DNA from: Ectobacillus ponti | Lineage (GTDB): Bacteria; Bacillota; Bacilli; Bacillales; Bacillaceae_G | DNA length: 64,000 bases | NCBI RefSeq assembly: GCF_024294785.1 | Contig: NZ_JANCLT010000004.1 | Span: forward strand, 193,843-257,842 | Reading direction: 5' to 3' | Part shown: positions 1 through 7,800 of the stretch, piece after piece | Position numbering within the stretch: position 1 is the stretch's first letter | How the letters are laid out: each line of letters starts with the position of its first letter | The notes under the pieces: generated by a model | Seen by the model: only the letters and a program-made list of their open reading frames with translations | What the model was told of the DNA's origin: nothing | The model's database searches: none | Made by a program: the position numbers and the translations under genes

Positions 1-660
1 AATAAAGTAAAGGTGCTGCAAAAAGCGATCAGTAAGGGGATCGTGACAGAAGCCGAGGCTTTAAAAATGTCTGACCGTGAAGTGCATGAGCTTATTTTCA
101 GCTCCGGATTCAGTACAGCAGAAGTTGTTTCGGATTTGTCCGGCCGCGGTGTCGGCATGGATGTTGTAAAGCACACCATTCATTCCTTGGGCGGCCATCT
201 TATGATTGAATCGGAGGAAGGAAGAGGAAGCACCTTTAGAATTGAGCTGCCGCTGACGCTTTCTATTATCCAATCAATGCTTGTGCAGACGAATGAGCGG
301 CGATATGCCTTCCCGCTCGGAAATGTGGTTGAGGCGATTCGTGTGAGCCAAGAAGAAATTCAGGTAATTCAAGGCAAGCATGTATTAAACTACCGGGATC
401 AGATTATTGAAGTAATTGGCCTCGGGGATGTATTCGGCGAGAAACAAGCAGAATCAGGTGGAGGCAGCATGATTCCTGTATTGATTGTGCGCAACACAAG
501 ACGCAGCTACGGACTGATTGTAACCGGAATTATTGGCCAAAGGGAGATTGTCCTGAAATCACTGGGTGATTTCTTCGCCAATAGCTCTAAGTATTTCTCG
601 GGGGCAACAATTCTCGGAGACGGCCGGGTAGTACTAATTGTGAATCCGGAAGTGTTTTAA
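1..660 (+). CDS. cheA: Chemotaxis histidine kinase CheA, C-terminal part (cut by window edge)
   Basis: The reading frame is open from base 1, so the true start lies outside the window. What remains is the end of the ATP-binding kinase domain (LIFSSGFSTAE, then SDLSGRGVGMDVVK and a GRGSTFRIELPLTL G-box) followed by the CheW-like regulatory domain that docks the kinase to chemoreceptors and CheW. CheA autophosphorylates and passes phosphate to CheY. The preserved N- and G-box motifs indicate a working kinase. It stops at 660 and a hairpin follows directly, so it probably ends its own transcript. Identification is secure; only the N-terminal P1-P3 domains are unseen. Confidence 0.95.
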   Translation, partial: NKVKVLQKAISKGIVTEAEALKMSDREVHELIFSSGFSTAEVVSDLSGRGVGMDVVKHTIHSLGGHLMIESEEGRGSTFRIELPLTLSIIQSMLVQTNERRYAFPLGNVVEAIRVSQEEIQVIQGKHVLNYRDQIIEVIGLGDVFGEKQAESGGGSMIPVLIVRNTRRSYGLIVTGIIGQREIVLKSLGDFFANSSKYFSGATILGDGRVVLIVNPEVF

Positions 661-680
661 GGTGTGATGGGGAGAGTCCA

Positions 681-705
681 GGGGGGTGCTGCGGCACCTC
701 CTTTT
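681..705 (+). terminator. Probable terminator after cheA
   Basis: A GGGGGTGC/GGCACCTCC hairpin with a three-base loop is followed by CTTTTCT. It lies 20 bases after the cheA stop and before the separate promoter of fliY. The short T-run makes it a moderate terminator. Confidence 0.55.
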
Positions 706-728
706 CTATGCGCACAACAGAAAAACAT

Positions 729-758
729 TTGTCAAAAGGCAGGCTTTTAAGTTAATAT
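729..758 (+). promoter_or_regulatory. Putative sigma-A promoter of fliY
   Basis: TTGTCA, an 18-base spacer and TAATAT lie in a strongly AT-rich stretch. The predicted transcript would carry a leader of about 130 bases that includes the hairpin at 797-826. The match is moderate. Confidence 0.4.
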
Positions 759-796
759 ATTATTATATTTAATTATATTATTTTTAGAGAGGAAAG

Positions 797-826
797 AAAG
801 CTGTCCGCACGGCTGATAGCTTTTTT
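797..826 (+). terminator. Hairpin with T-run in the fliY leader
   Basis: AAAGCT and AGCTTT arms enclose a GC-rich core (CCG/CGG) and are followed by TTTTTTG. This looks like an intrinsic terminator, but it sits between the predicted promoter and the fliY start. It could therefore limit read-through into fliY rather than end an upstream unit. The helix is interrupted, so its strength is uncertain. Confidence 0.4.
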
Positions 827-897
827 GTTTTTAGACAAAACTGAACGTATCAGAGTAAAAGCACAGGAATGCTGCACCAGGAGGGGGGCAAACAGCA

Positions 898-3090
898 ATG
901 GAAAACAGCAAGGAGTTACTGACACAAGCCGAGATTGATGTTGTAGGAGAAGTCGCAAATATCTCCTTCGGTTCAGCCGCGACTGTTTTGTCCACGCTGC
1001 TGAATAAAACGGTCAGCATTACCGCGCCTCGTGTGGAGGTTGTAGCACTGCAGCAGGAGCAAATGGAGGTTCCGTATGTAGTGCTTGATATCGAGTTTAC
1101 CAAAGGGTTAAGCATGCAGAACTTGCTTGTGCTTAAGCAGGAGGTAGCGCTGGCGATTGCTGATTTAATGATGATGGGAACAGGTGAAATTGAGCCGGGC
1201 CGGGAACTGACAGACCTGGAGCTGAGTGCTGTCCAGGAGGCTATGAACCAAATGATGGGGTTTGCGGCCACCTCGATGTCCCAATTCTTCGGTGATACGG
1301 TGGACATGACGCCACCCGGCATTAAGGTTGTGGATCTGTGGCAGGAAATCCACAGTGTGTACGACTTAAGAGAAGGAGAATCTGTGGTACAGGTTTCCTT
1401 TGATTTACAGATCGGGGACTTTATCAGCTCCAAGCTTGTGCAAATTGTATCCGTAGAGAGTGTCAAAGCTATGGGCCGCAAGCTGCTGGGAGAAGCAGAA
1501 CCTGAAGCTCATAAGGAAATGCCGGCTCAGACGAACAGCAAGGAATTGCTGACGCAAGCTGAGGTTGACGTCGTGGGAGAGGTTGCGAATATTTCCTTCG
1601 GCTCGGCCTCCACCGTCTTGTCCACGTTGCTGAATAAGACGGTCAGCATTACCGCGCCTCGTGTGGAGGTTGTAGCACTGCAGCAGGAGCACATGGAGGC
1701 TCCATACGTAGTGCTTGATATCCAGTTCACCAAGGGGTTAAGCATGCAGAACTTGCTTGTGCTTAAGCAGGAGGTAGCGCTGGCGATTGCTGATTTAATG
1801 ATGATGGGAACAGGTGAAATTGAGCCGGGCCGGGAACTGACAGACCTGGAGCTGAGTGCTGTCCAGGAGGCTATGAACCAAATGATGGGGTTTGCGGCCA
1901 CCTCGATGTCCCAATTCTTCGGCGATACGGTGGACATGACGCCGCCCGGCATTAAGGTTGTGGATCTGTGGCAGGAGATCCACAGTGTGTACGACTTAAG
2001 AGAAGGAGAATCTGTGGTACAGGTTTCCTTTGATTTACAGATCGGAGACTTTATCAGCTCCAAGCTTGTGCAAGTTGTATCCGTAGAAGGCGTGAAGACA
2101 ATGGCGCGCAAGCTGTTGGGGGAAGCGGAGCCTGAAATGCAGACGAGCGTCCCCGAGCCTGTGCAGAGACTGTCCCGGGAAGAAAAGGACATTCTTGGCG
2201 AGATTGCCAATATCTCTATTGGTTCGGCTTCTACAGTCCTATCTACGTTATTAAATCAATCAGTCGTCATCAGTGTGCCGAGTGTGGAACTGATTAATGC
2301 CCGGCAGTACATGGATGTTGCCATGCCTTATATTGTCCTGAACGTGAATTTCATTGAGGGCATTAAGCACGAAAATGTATTTGTGATTGAAAAAGAAACG
2401 GCTTTGTCCATGGTGGATTTAATGATGATGGGAACAGGCGAGGTGGATGCTGACAGGGATCTGACCGAACTGGAAGTGAGCGGCGTTAAGGAGATTATGA
2501 ATCAAATGATGGGCCACGCCGCGACGGCAATGTCAGAGCTGTTTCACGAGAAGGTGGACATTACCCCGCCGACGGTACGGGTGGTGGCATTGGCTGAAGA
2601 GCTTGAGCAGATGCGGACAGTTGCCCGTTCAGATGAGGTTGTGCAAATTACGTTCCAACTGGAGATTGGCGACCGCATCCACTCCAGGATGTATCAATTT
2701 TTGACGATAGAAGAAGCGCAGAGCATGACAAGGCGTCTGCTGCCTGAAGAAGAGCCGATACCTGTTGCGGTGCCGGAGCCTCCGCAAGCCGAAGCTTTCC
2801 TGTTGCCTGACTTTGGACAGACAAAGCCGGCTGCAGAAGAACCGGCGGCACAGGCGGGCAATCAGAATGATCTGATGCTCCAGCAAGTTGAAATCAACCT
2901 GGAGTTTGTCTTTGGAAGCACTGTGCGGACGATTGAAAATATTCTGAGTCTGCAGGAGAGTGAAGTAGTCGTACTCGACGAGGATATTGATGAACCCATT
3001 CAGATTTATGCAAATGGTGTACTGATTGCTTACGGTGAATTGGTGAATGTAGACGGCTTCTTTGGGATTAAAGTGGCAAAGGCGCTGTAG
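898..3090 (+). CDS. fliY: Flagellar motor switch phosphatase FliY with three CheC-type domains
   Basis: This 730-residue protein has three CheC/CheX-like CheY-P phosphatase domains (about residues 3-212, 213-422 and 424-640), a Pro/Glu/Ala linker and a C-terminal FliN (SpoA) domain (about 664-730) that would place it in the switch C-ring. B. subtilis FliY has one CheC-type domain in 378 residues. Each domain here keeps both centres of the family signature (D/S-x3-E-x2-N-x22-P), for example DVVGEVAN and SAVQEAMN, giving six candidate catalytic centres. Domains 1 and 2 come from a 630-base tandem duplication whose middle is almost identical in DNA, while domain 3 has diverged. The ATG at 898 follows AGGAGGGGGG. 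Its expected role is to remove phosphate from CheY-P at the motor. No separate cheC, cheX or cheZ is seen in the window. Confidence 0.92.
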   Translation: MENSKELLTQAEIDVVGEVANISFGSAATVLSTLLNKTVSITAPRVEVVALQQEQMEVPYVVLDIEFTKGLSMQNLLVLKQEVALAIADLMMMGTGEIEPGRELTDLELSAVQEAMNQMMGFAATSMSQFFGDTVDMTPPGIKVVDLWQEIHSVYDLREGESVVQVSFDLQIGDFISSKLVQIVSVESVKAMGRKLLGEAEPEAHKEMPAQTNSKELLTQAEVDVVGEVANISFGSASTVLSTLLNKTVSITAPRVEVVALQQEHMEAPYVVLDIQFTKGLSMQNLLVLKQEVALAIADLMMMGTGEIEPGRELTDLELSAVQEAMNQMMGFAATSMSQFFGDTVDMTPPGIKVVDLWQEIHSVYDLREGESVVQVSFDLQIGDFISSKLVQVVSVEGVKTMARKLLGEAEPEMQTSVPEPVQRLSREEKDILGEIANISIGSASTVLSTLLNQSVVISVPSVELINARQYMDVAMPYIVLNVNFIEGIKHENVFVIEKETALSMVDLMMMGTGEVDADRDLTELEVSGVKEIMNQMMGHAATAMSELFHEKVDITPPTVRVVALAEELEQMRTVARSDEVVQITFQLEIGDRIHSRMYQFLTIEEAQSMTRRLLPEEEPIPVAVPEPPQAEAFLLPDFGQTKPAAEEPAAQAGNQNDLMLQQVEINLEFVFGSTVRTIENILSLQESEVVVLDEDIDEPIQIYANGVLIAYGELVNVDGFFGIKVAKAL
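904..2163 (+). repeat. 630-base tandem duplication inside fliY
   Basis: Two units of 210 codons (904-1533 and 1534-2163) each encode one CheC-type domain. Bases 1141-1440 and 1771-2070 differ at only about four sites. In contrast, the first ~110 bases of each unit differ at about 20 sites, nearly all synonymous. This uneven identity suggests gene conversion of the central part after an older duplication. Confidence 0.9.
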
Positions 3091-3185
3091 CTGGTACATG
3101 TTGGAGGCTGCTGTTCAAAAGGAATGGTTTTGTTGTATGATCGTGATGTATGAATATAATATCCCATGTGGTCAGGAGGAGTTGG

Positions 3186-4358
3186 ATGAAACGTTTACTT
3201 ATGACTGTACTTGCTGCAAATGCTGCGGTAGTGCCGGTGGCGGCAGAAGAGCCGGGAACAGCTCCCTCTCCTGCTGACCAGCCCCCGGCTGATCAAGCAG
3301 AACAGCAGCCTGAGGTATCCATGGAGTTGAGTGTGCAGGCATCGCAGCAAACAGCGGAGGTTGGGGATACAGTGTCTCTTCTGCTGCGCCCGTTGGATTC
3401 GGTGGAGTCCACTGGCGATCTCTATGCGATGCTTCGTTCCCCGGACGCAAGCGCGACAGTGCAGGAGCGCTTTTTGCATTTTTCCTATGATGAACAGGAG
3501 CATGCCTGGAAGGCGGATTACACCGTCACAGCTTATGACCAGCCGGGAGAATGGACACTGGATGTATACGGCGGACACGCCTTGGAGGATGTGAAGGTGC
3601 TCCAGATCCACAACGAGGAGCCGCGCGTTGACACAGAGCCTCCTCAGCTGGTGGACCTGCTGCTCCCGGACAAGATGGAGGTCATGGAGGGCCGGACACT
3701 GCAGGCCAGTGAACTAAAGGTAAAGGCCAAGGACGAGGGCTCCGGCGTACGCAGTATTACAGTGGCGCTTGTCAATGAGGAGAGCATGGATACCGAGCGG
3801 ACACTGCAGTTGCGCTGGCAGGAGGATAATACATGGACTGCCGATATCGCGGAGCATGAGACACTCCGTGCCGGTACGTATAAGATTGTATACACAATGG
3901 TGGATCACACAGGCAATGCAGTTCATGAAATTGCTAAGCAGCAGCTGCAGATCGTAAGCCGTGAGCCGCAGCCGAAGCCTTCCGAATTGTTACAACCAAA
4001 GCCGGAGACAAAGCCGTCTGAAAAAACGCATGTGCAGCCGAAGCCAGCTCAAATGCCGGTGAAAAAACCAGCCCAAACAGTGGCTGCAAAAAAAATGCCT
4101 GCAGCTGTAAAGGCGGTGCGGAAGCCGGCGGCAAAGACGTATTTTGTCAAAAAGGAACTATCAAACCCGGCTGCTGCCGTGCTGAAGTCAGCCCAAAAGG
4201 CACAGCAGAAGCATACTGCCGCTTCACAGCCAAAACAGTCGGTGCCGGCACAGCAGGAGAATAAACCATCTGCTTCTACGATGTTTGGCTATGTGGCGGG
4301 TGTATTTCTTCTCTTGTCTGTATTCAAGCATAATAAAGATTGGGCCCAAGAGAGCTGA
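3186..4358 (+). CDS. Secreted, C-terminally membrane-anchored protein of unknown function
   Basis: I do not recognise a named family. The protein has about 390 residues. It begins with a signal peptide (MKRLLMTVLAANAAVVPVAA, then EEPGT), followed by two beta-rich segments (about residues 40-140 and 150-260) that resemble immunoglobulin-like surface modules. The second has a DTEPPQLVDLLLPDK entry and a DEGSGVRSITVAL motif. A long Lys/Pro/Ala linker (about 265-365) leads to a hydrophobic C-terminal helix (FGYVAGVFLLLSVF) and a short charged tail. The ATG at 3186 follows CAGGAGGAGTTGG. Upstream in-frame codons give no signal peptide, so this start is preferred. Its place between fliY and the flagellin-like gene suggests a motility-linked envelope role, which is inference. 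Confidence 0.75.
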   Translation: MKRLLMTVLAANAAVVPVAAEEPGTAPSPADQPPADQAEQQPEVSMELSVQASQQTAEVGDTVSLLLRPLDSVESTGDLYAMLRSPDASATVQERFLHFSYDEQEHAWKADYTVTAYDQPGEWTLDVYGGHALEDVKVLQIHNEEPRVDTEPPQLVDLLLPDKMEVMEGRTLQASELKVKAKDEGSGVRSITVALVNEESMDTERTLQLRWQEDNTWTADIAEHETLRAGTYKIVYTMVDHTGNAVHEIAKQQLQIVSREPQPKPSELLQPKPETKPSEKTHVQPKPAQMPVKKPAQTVAAKKMPAAVKAVRKPAAKTYFVKKELSNPAAAVLKSAQKAQQKHTAASQPKQSVPAQQENKPSASTMFGYVAGVFLLLSVFKHNKDWAQES

Positions 4359-4362
4359 TCGG

Positions 4363-4393
4363 AAGTCAAGCACGAGTGTTGCTTGACTTTTTG
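4363..4393 (+). terminator. Intrinsic terminator
   Basis: AAGTCAAGC and GCTTGACTT form a perfect nine-base stem followed by TTTTT, just after the stop of the secreted protein gene. Confidence 0.85.
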
Positions 4394-4440
4394 CGCCATA
4401 TGCAGGCGATAAAGGCAAAACAGGAGGGGAGAGGGATATC

Positions 4441-5250
4441 GTGAGAGTGGAGAAGAATGCGCCGGCTCTAAAAACAGAATATCCACCCAAGCAGCCGGAA
4501 GCCAGACCGGAACGAATGCAACTGACAGGATCAGGGGGACTATTGAAAGAAACGAAGCAACCAGGAAATCCAGTCCAGTTTGCTATCCACACGTATGTGC
4601 ATAAGGAGAGCGGCCGTACAGGAGTAGTATTGCACAGCATCAAGGACAGCATTGCCCTGCTTCGGGAGGCGCAGCAAGCCACAAAGCTGATTGCCGGTAT
4701 TTTAGGGAAAATGCATGAAATGCTGAAAAGTGGGAACTCGGACGCATTCGCCTGGGAGATGCTGGTGAAGAAGCTGCAGCAGGTGGCTGCAGAGACTCAT
4801 TTTAAGGGGATTCATCTGTTGAATAAAAGTGCCCGGCACACTTCTTTGGAGCTTGGCAACCCGTCCCATCCATTGCAAGTGCAGCTTTTGGACGCAACAG
4901 CGGCAGGACTGGGAATTCATAAGGCGATGCAGCAGCACTCAGCAGAGCAGCTGGAGCGGATTTTGGAGCTTACCCGCAGCCAACTGCAGCAGCTTGTCGG
5001 CGCTGAGCAGATTATGCAATGCTATCAGGAAGGAAAGAACGGGCCGGCAGCATTTCTGCGGGCGCTGTACGAGACAGAAAGTGGGGCAGGCAAGCTGCTG
5101 CAGGATCTGCCGGCCCTCCGATCTGCTGCTGAATGGGCTGCCATGCTCATGCTGCAGCCTGAAAAAGGAAGGCAGGCATCCATCGCGGCTGCTGTTTTGG
5201 CGGGAGTGCTGCTGCTGATAGTTGCATATATCGCAGCCGGCTCTTATTAA
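4441..5250 (+). CDS. Membrane-anchored protein with a flagellin-like helical segment
   Basis: This 269-residue protein is not recognised as a named family. Residues about 64-165 line up by eye with the D1 core of the flagellins in this window. SIALLREAQ matches SMIQTAEGA; AGILGKMHEMLKSGN matches SNILTRMRDLAVQSQN; VAAETHFKGIHLLN matches VADNTKFNGTTLLD; an LGI/LGL turn then precedes a final long helix. The flagellin N-terminal D0 part is missing, and the C-terminus is a single transmembrane helix (AAVLAGVLLLIVAYIAAGSY). It has no signal peptide. The GTG start at 4441 follows AGGAGGGGAGAGGG. It lies between fliY and the converging cheR. A structural or sensing role at the flagellar base is inference. 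Confidence 0.7.
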   Translation: MRVEKNAPALKTEYPPKQPEARPERMQLTGSGGLLKETKQPGNPVQFAIHTYVHKESGRTGVVLHSIKDSIALLREAQQATKLIAGILGKMHEMLKSGNSDAFAWEMLVKKLQQVAAETHFKGIHLLNKSARHTSLELGNPSHPLQVQLLDATAAGLGIHKAMQQHSAEQLERILELTRSQLQQLVGAEQIMQCYQEGKNGPAAFLRALYETESGAGKLLQDLPALRSAAEWAAMLMLQPEKGRQASIAAAVLAGVLLLIVAYIAAGSY

Positions 5251-5254
5251 AGCA

Positions 5255-6067
5255 CTATAAAAAACGGTCGGCCATAGGCTGGCCGTTTTGCTGTTTTTGA
5301 TAAAAGAATGTATCAGCCATGCGCAGGTGAAAGCGTTCCGGGTGGATGACCTGCTCCGTACTGCCGATGAAAAGTACCCCGCCCGGACGAAGTGCTTTGC
5401 TGAACTTTTCGTAAATCATTGCCTTCGCCTGTTCTGTAAAGTAAATGGTGACATTGCGGCAGACAATGAGGTCGTACGGACCTTGATACGGCTGCAACAG
5501 CAGATCATGCCGCTTGAAGGATACCGGACGCTTAAATTCTTCTTTCATGATATACAGACCGTCCTGTTTGACGAAGCAGGATTGCTTCACCTGTTCCGGA
5601 GCCTCGGTAAGGGCATGCTCGTCATATATGCCGCACTTCGCCTTCTGCAGGATGCCGGGATCCAAATCGGTTGCCAAGATCTCAAAACGGGATGGAGGCA
5701 GCAGGCGGGAGAGAATAATGGATAAGGTATAGGGCTCTTCTCCCGATGCGCAGGCTGCACTCCAAATCCGCAGCCTCCCCTGGTTTTGCGCCAACAGCAG
5801 CGGCAAAATTTTTGTCTCCAATACGTCCCACTTACTTTTGTTGCGAAAGAAGCCGGACACGTTGATGGTCAGTTGTTCAATGAACTCATCTAATAACCCG
5901 GATTGATCAGCAAGAGCCTTCAGAAAAGCAGTATGGTCCCTAAAGTGGCGCCGGACAAGGAATGCTTCTACACGTCGTTTCATCCGGTCTTGCTTATAGA
6001 GAGATAAATCGAGATGAAACCGGCTTTTCAACTGTTGGGTAAAGGCGGCATATTCATGTTCTGTCAT
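5255..6067 (-). CDS. cheR: Chemotaxis protein methyltransferase CheR
   Basis: This 270-residue enzyme transfers methyl groups from S-adenosylmethionine to glutamates of chemoreceptors. It has the small N-terminal helical CheR domain (LKSRFHLDLSLYKQDRMKRRVEAFLVRRHF) and the Rossmann methyltransferase core: RIWSAACASGEEPYTLSIIL for SAM binding, ILATDLDPGILQKAK, and YDLIVCRNVTIYFT. The start is the ATG at 6067 behind GAGAGGGGC. A longer frame upstream would overlap the preceding gene without a ribosome binding site. It is read with the gene at 6081-6581, 13 bases upstream, as a two-gene operon facing away from yaaR. Confidence 0.95.
   Translation of the reverse strand: MTEHEYAAFTQQLKSRFHLDLSLYKQDRMKRRVEAFLVRRHFRDHTAFLKALADQSGLLDEFIEQLTINVSGFFRNKSKWDVLETKILPLLLAQNQGRLRIWSAACASGEEPYTLSIILSRLLPPSRFEILATDLDPGILQKAKCGIYDEHALTEAPEQVKQSCFVKQDGLYIMKEEFKRPVSFKRHDLLLQPYQGPYDLIVCRNVTIYFTEQAKAMIYEKFSKALRPGGVLFIGSTEQVIHPERFHLRMADTFFYQKQQNGQPMADRFL
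5261..5292 (+). terminator. Terminator of the flagellin-like gene, inside the cheR 3' end
   Basis: CGGCC and GGCCG arms flanked by AAAA and TTTT form a hairpin that serves the plus-strand gene ending at 5250. It also encodes the last codons of cheR on the other strand. A TTTTT run lies a little further on. Confidence 0.6.
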
Positions 6068-6080
6068 CGTTGTGCCCCTC

Positions 6081-6581
6081 TCATTGTATGACTCGCAGTT
6101 TATCTGCAAGTCTGCGGTGTGTTTCCCCGGCATTTTCCCCGGGCAGCTCATAAATGACGGCATCAATGCCCATCTCTTTGGCTACATCGACCGGGATGAC
6201 GGAGGTGTGGGAATCACCGTTATAGAAGCAAACGACAAGTTCGATACCGAGCAGAACAGACCGCAGGTAAGTGATATATTCTGACCGGTAGATCGAGGAG
6301 TGTGCATAGCCGAAGCTGACATAACGGGCCCCTTGCTCTTCCAAGTAGTGCACGATGCTTTGGAAGGAGGGGGAAAGGGTATGAATCGGCTGCAGGGAGT
6401 ACATATGCAGCTGTGGCGCGAGATGGTCGCGCTGTACAAAGAAGCGGAGCACCTCCCGCTCAATATTTTTATAGCTCAATACATGCACCTGATGCTTCGG
6501 CGCATAGCGAAGCAAAAACTGTTCAATTTCGGTCTGGTCTGCTGCTGATAAATGGCTTGAGCCGCATACAAAAATATTCAT
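6081..6581 (-). CDS. Unknown Rossmann-like protein in operon with cheR
   Basis: This 166-residue protein is not recognised with confidence. It starts MNIFVCGSSHLS, a beta-strand plus glycine turn typical of nucleotide-binding Rossmann-type folds. Near the end it has VVCFYNGDSHTSVIPVDVAKEMGIDAVIYELP, which resembles the later strands and helices of SLOG or nucleoside 2-deoxyribosyltransferase-like proteins. No membrane segment or signal peptide is visible. The ATG at 6581 follows AGGAGTG. It sits first in a two-gene operon with cheR, so a role linked to adaptation or motility is plausible but unproven. Confidence 0.7.
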   Translation of the reverse strand: MNIFVCGSSHLSAADQTEIEQFLLRYAPKHQVHVLSYKNIEREVLRFFVQRDHLAPQLHMYSLQPIHTLSPSFQSIVHYLEEQGARYVSFGYAHSSIYRSEYITYLRSVLLGIELVVCFYNGDSHTSVIPVDVAKEMGIDAVIYELPGENAGETHRRLADKLRVIQ

Positions 6582-6781
6582 TCGAACACTCCTATCAAGA
6601 ATTGCCAGCTTTGCAAGAAATAACAGCTGTTAATTAGGCCTTTTCCTTGTACAATAAGAAGAGATATGTACGCTTCACTGTTAGATAGTGTAAGGAAAAG
6701 GCGAAGAATTATAAGGAAGCGGGCATGAAAAATGATTCCAATGCGGGTCTGCAGCCCGGCATATTGCAATTCAATCAGACA

Positions 6782-6790
6782 TGCTATAAT
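6782..6790 (+). promoter_or_regulatory. Extended -10 promoter before yaaR
   Basis: TGCTATAAT is a perfect -10 hexamer with the TG extension, in an AT-rich divergent spacer. A -35 match is poor, as expected for extended -10 promoters. The same TGCTATAAT occurs before flgB. Confidence 0.6.
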
Positions 6791-6849
6791 ATAATTATAA
6801 TCTATATATTTGTTTAATGTGAAATTATAATTTGAAAAGGGTGATGCAT

Positions 6850-7311
6850 ATGCTACGGACAGTTTCTTTGCAGCCCGCGTTCTTGCACGCAGCTCCCATC
6901 CAACAGCAGACACAAAAGGAACAGTCAGCCTCTTCATCCTTTCACCTTGGTTTGCAGTCAGAGCGAAAAACTGAGGGTGTAATGGAGAAAATGGGAAAGT
7001 TAGTAGAGAGCATCGGCAAGATTAAGGAGAAGATGGAGACAGACCTGACGCTCGACAACATCTCGGAGTACAAGAGCGCCGTCAAATCATTTCTCAACTT
7101 TTATGTGGACAATGTGCTGCAATATAAAGATGTGCATTCCCGCCATCCAAAGTATGGTTACGCACAAAAGATGACCATCATTGAACAAGTGGAGAACGGC
7201 CTCAAGGAAGCTGAAGACGTCTTGAGCCTTATTAATACAAAAACCGGACATCTCGAAATGCTGAATAAGATTGGGGAGATTCACGGACTCATCCTGGATC
7301 TCGTTCTATAG
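6850..7311 (+). CDS. YaaR family (DUF327) protein
   Basis: This 153-residue mainly helical protein belongs to the YaaR/DUF327 family. The family pattern is seen as LDNISEYKSAVKSFLNFYVDNVL and the conserved ending LNKIGEIHGLILDLVL. The biochemical role is not settled. Here it opens the yaaR-flgN-flgK-flgL-fliD-fliS operon, which ties it to late flagellar assembly. The ATG at 6850 is chosen because AAAGGG lies eight bases upstream, whereas the ATG at 6844 is too close to it. Confidence 0.8.
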   Translation: MLRTVSLQPAFLHAAPIQQQTQKEQSASSSFHLGLQSERKTEGVMEKMGKLVESIGKIKEKMETDLTLDNISEYKSAVKSFLNFYVDNVLQYKDVHSRHPKYGYAQKMTIIEQVENGLKEAEDVLSLINTKTGHLEMLNKIGEIHGLILDLVL

Positions 7312-7327
7312 TGAGGAGGAAGCACTC

Positions 7328-7780
7328 ATGTTTCAAGCACTTTCACGCGCTTTGGCCGATATACTGGCGTGCTATCAGGGAATTCATGAGAATGGCAAAA
7401 GCATTTACCGTTTGCTGCAGGAGCGGAAGCTGAAGGATGTGCAGCCCTTTAACTCAAAGCAGCTGCAGCAAATTCAGCAGCTGGGAAAGCTGCAGCAGGA
7501 CCTTGAAGGAATTGTCGGCACCTACTGCAAAGAGCAGAACATCGGAGAGCTGAAAATCAGCCGGCTGCTGCCGCTTTTGGCGGAACGCGAGCAGGAATAT
7601 ATCCGGCAGCTGCAGGGGCAGATCCGGAGCGCGGAGGCGGATGCCAAGCGGATGCTGCTGCAAAATCAATATTACTTGGATATTCTGCTGAAGACAACAG
7701 AAGGCATTGTAGACTTTGTTTCGGATATGAATCGGGAGCGCGGCCATAATTCACAGCTGTTTATGGACGAACTGCTATAA
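7328..7780 (+). CDS. flgN: FlgN-like flagellar export chaperone
   Basis: This 150-residue, almost wholly helical coiled-coil protein lies directly before flgK, where FlgN is found in many Bacillales. FlgN binds the C-termini of the hook-filament junction proteins FlgK and FlgL and delivers them to the export gate. Sequence conservation in this family is low. The call rests on size, heptad-like helices (LQQIQQLGKLQQDLEGIV) and position. The ATG at 7328 follows GTGAGGAGGA. Confidence 0.75.
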   Translation: MFQALSRALADILACYQGIHENGKSIYRLLQERKLKDVQPFNSKQLQQIQQLGKLQQDLEGIVGTYCKEQNIGELKISRLLPLLAEREQEYIRQLQGQIRSAEADAKRMLLQNQYYLDILLKTTEGIVDFVSDMNRERGHNSQLFMDELL

Positions 7781-7800
7781 GCGGGAGGAGGACAGGCAAG

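Noticed and set aside
831-2210. Two repeated minus-strand frames (about 216 and 227 codons) opposite fliY
   Set aside because: They are nearly identical only because fliY is duplicated. They are rich in Ser/Thr as expected for an antisense shadow.
6725-6817. Thirty-codon frame in the cheR-yaaR divergent region
   Set aside because: Its second half is the AT-rich promoter of yaaR read as Ile/Tyr-rich peptide; only a moderate ribosome binding site supports it.
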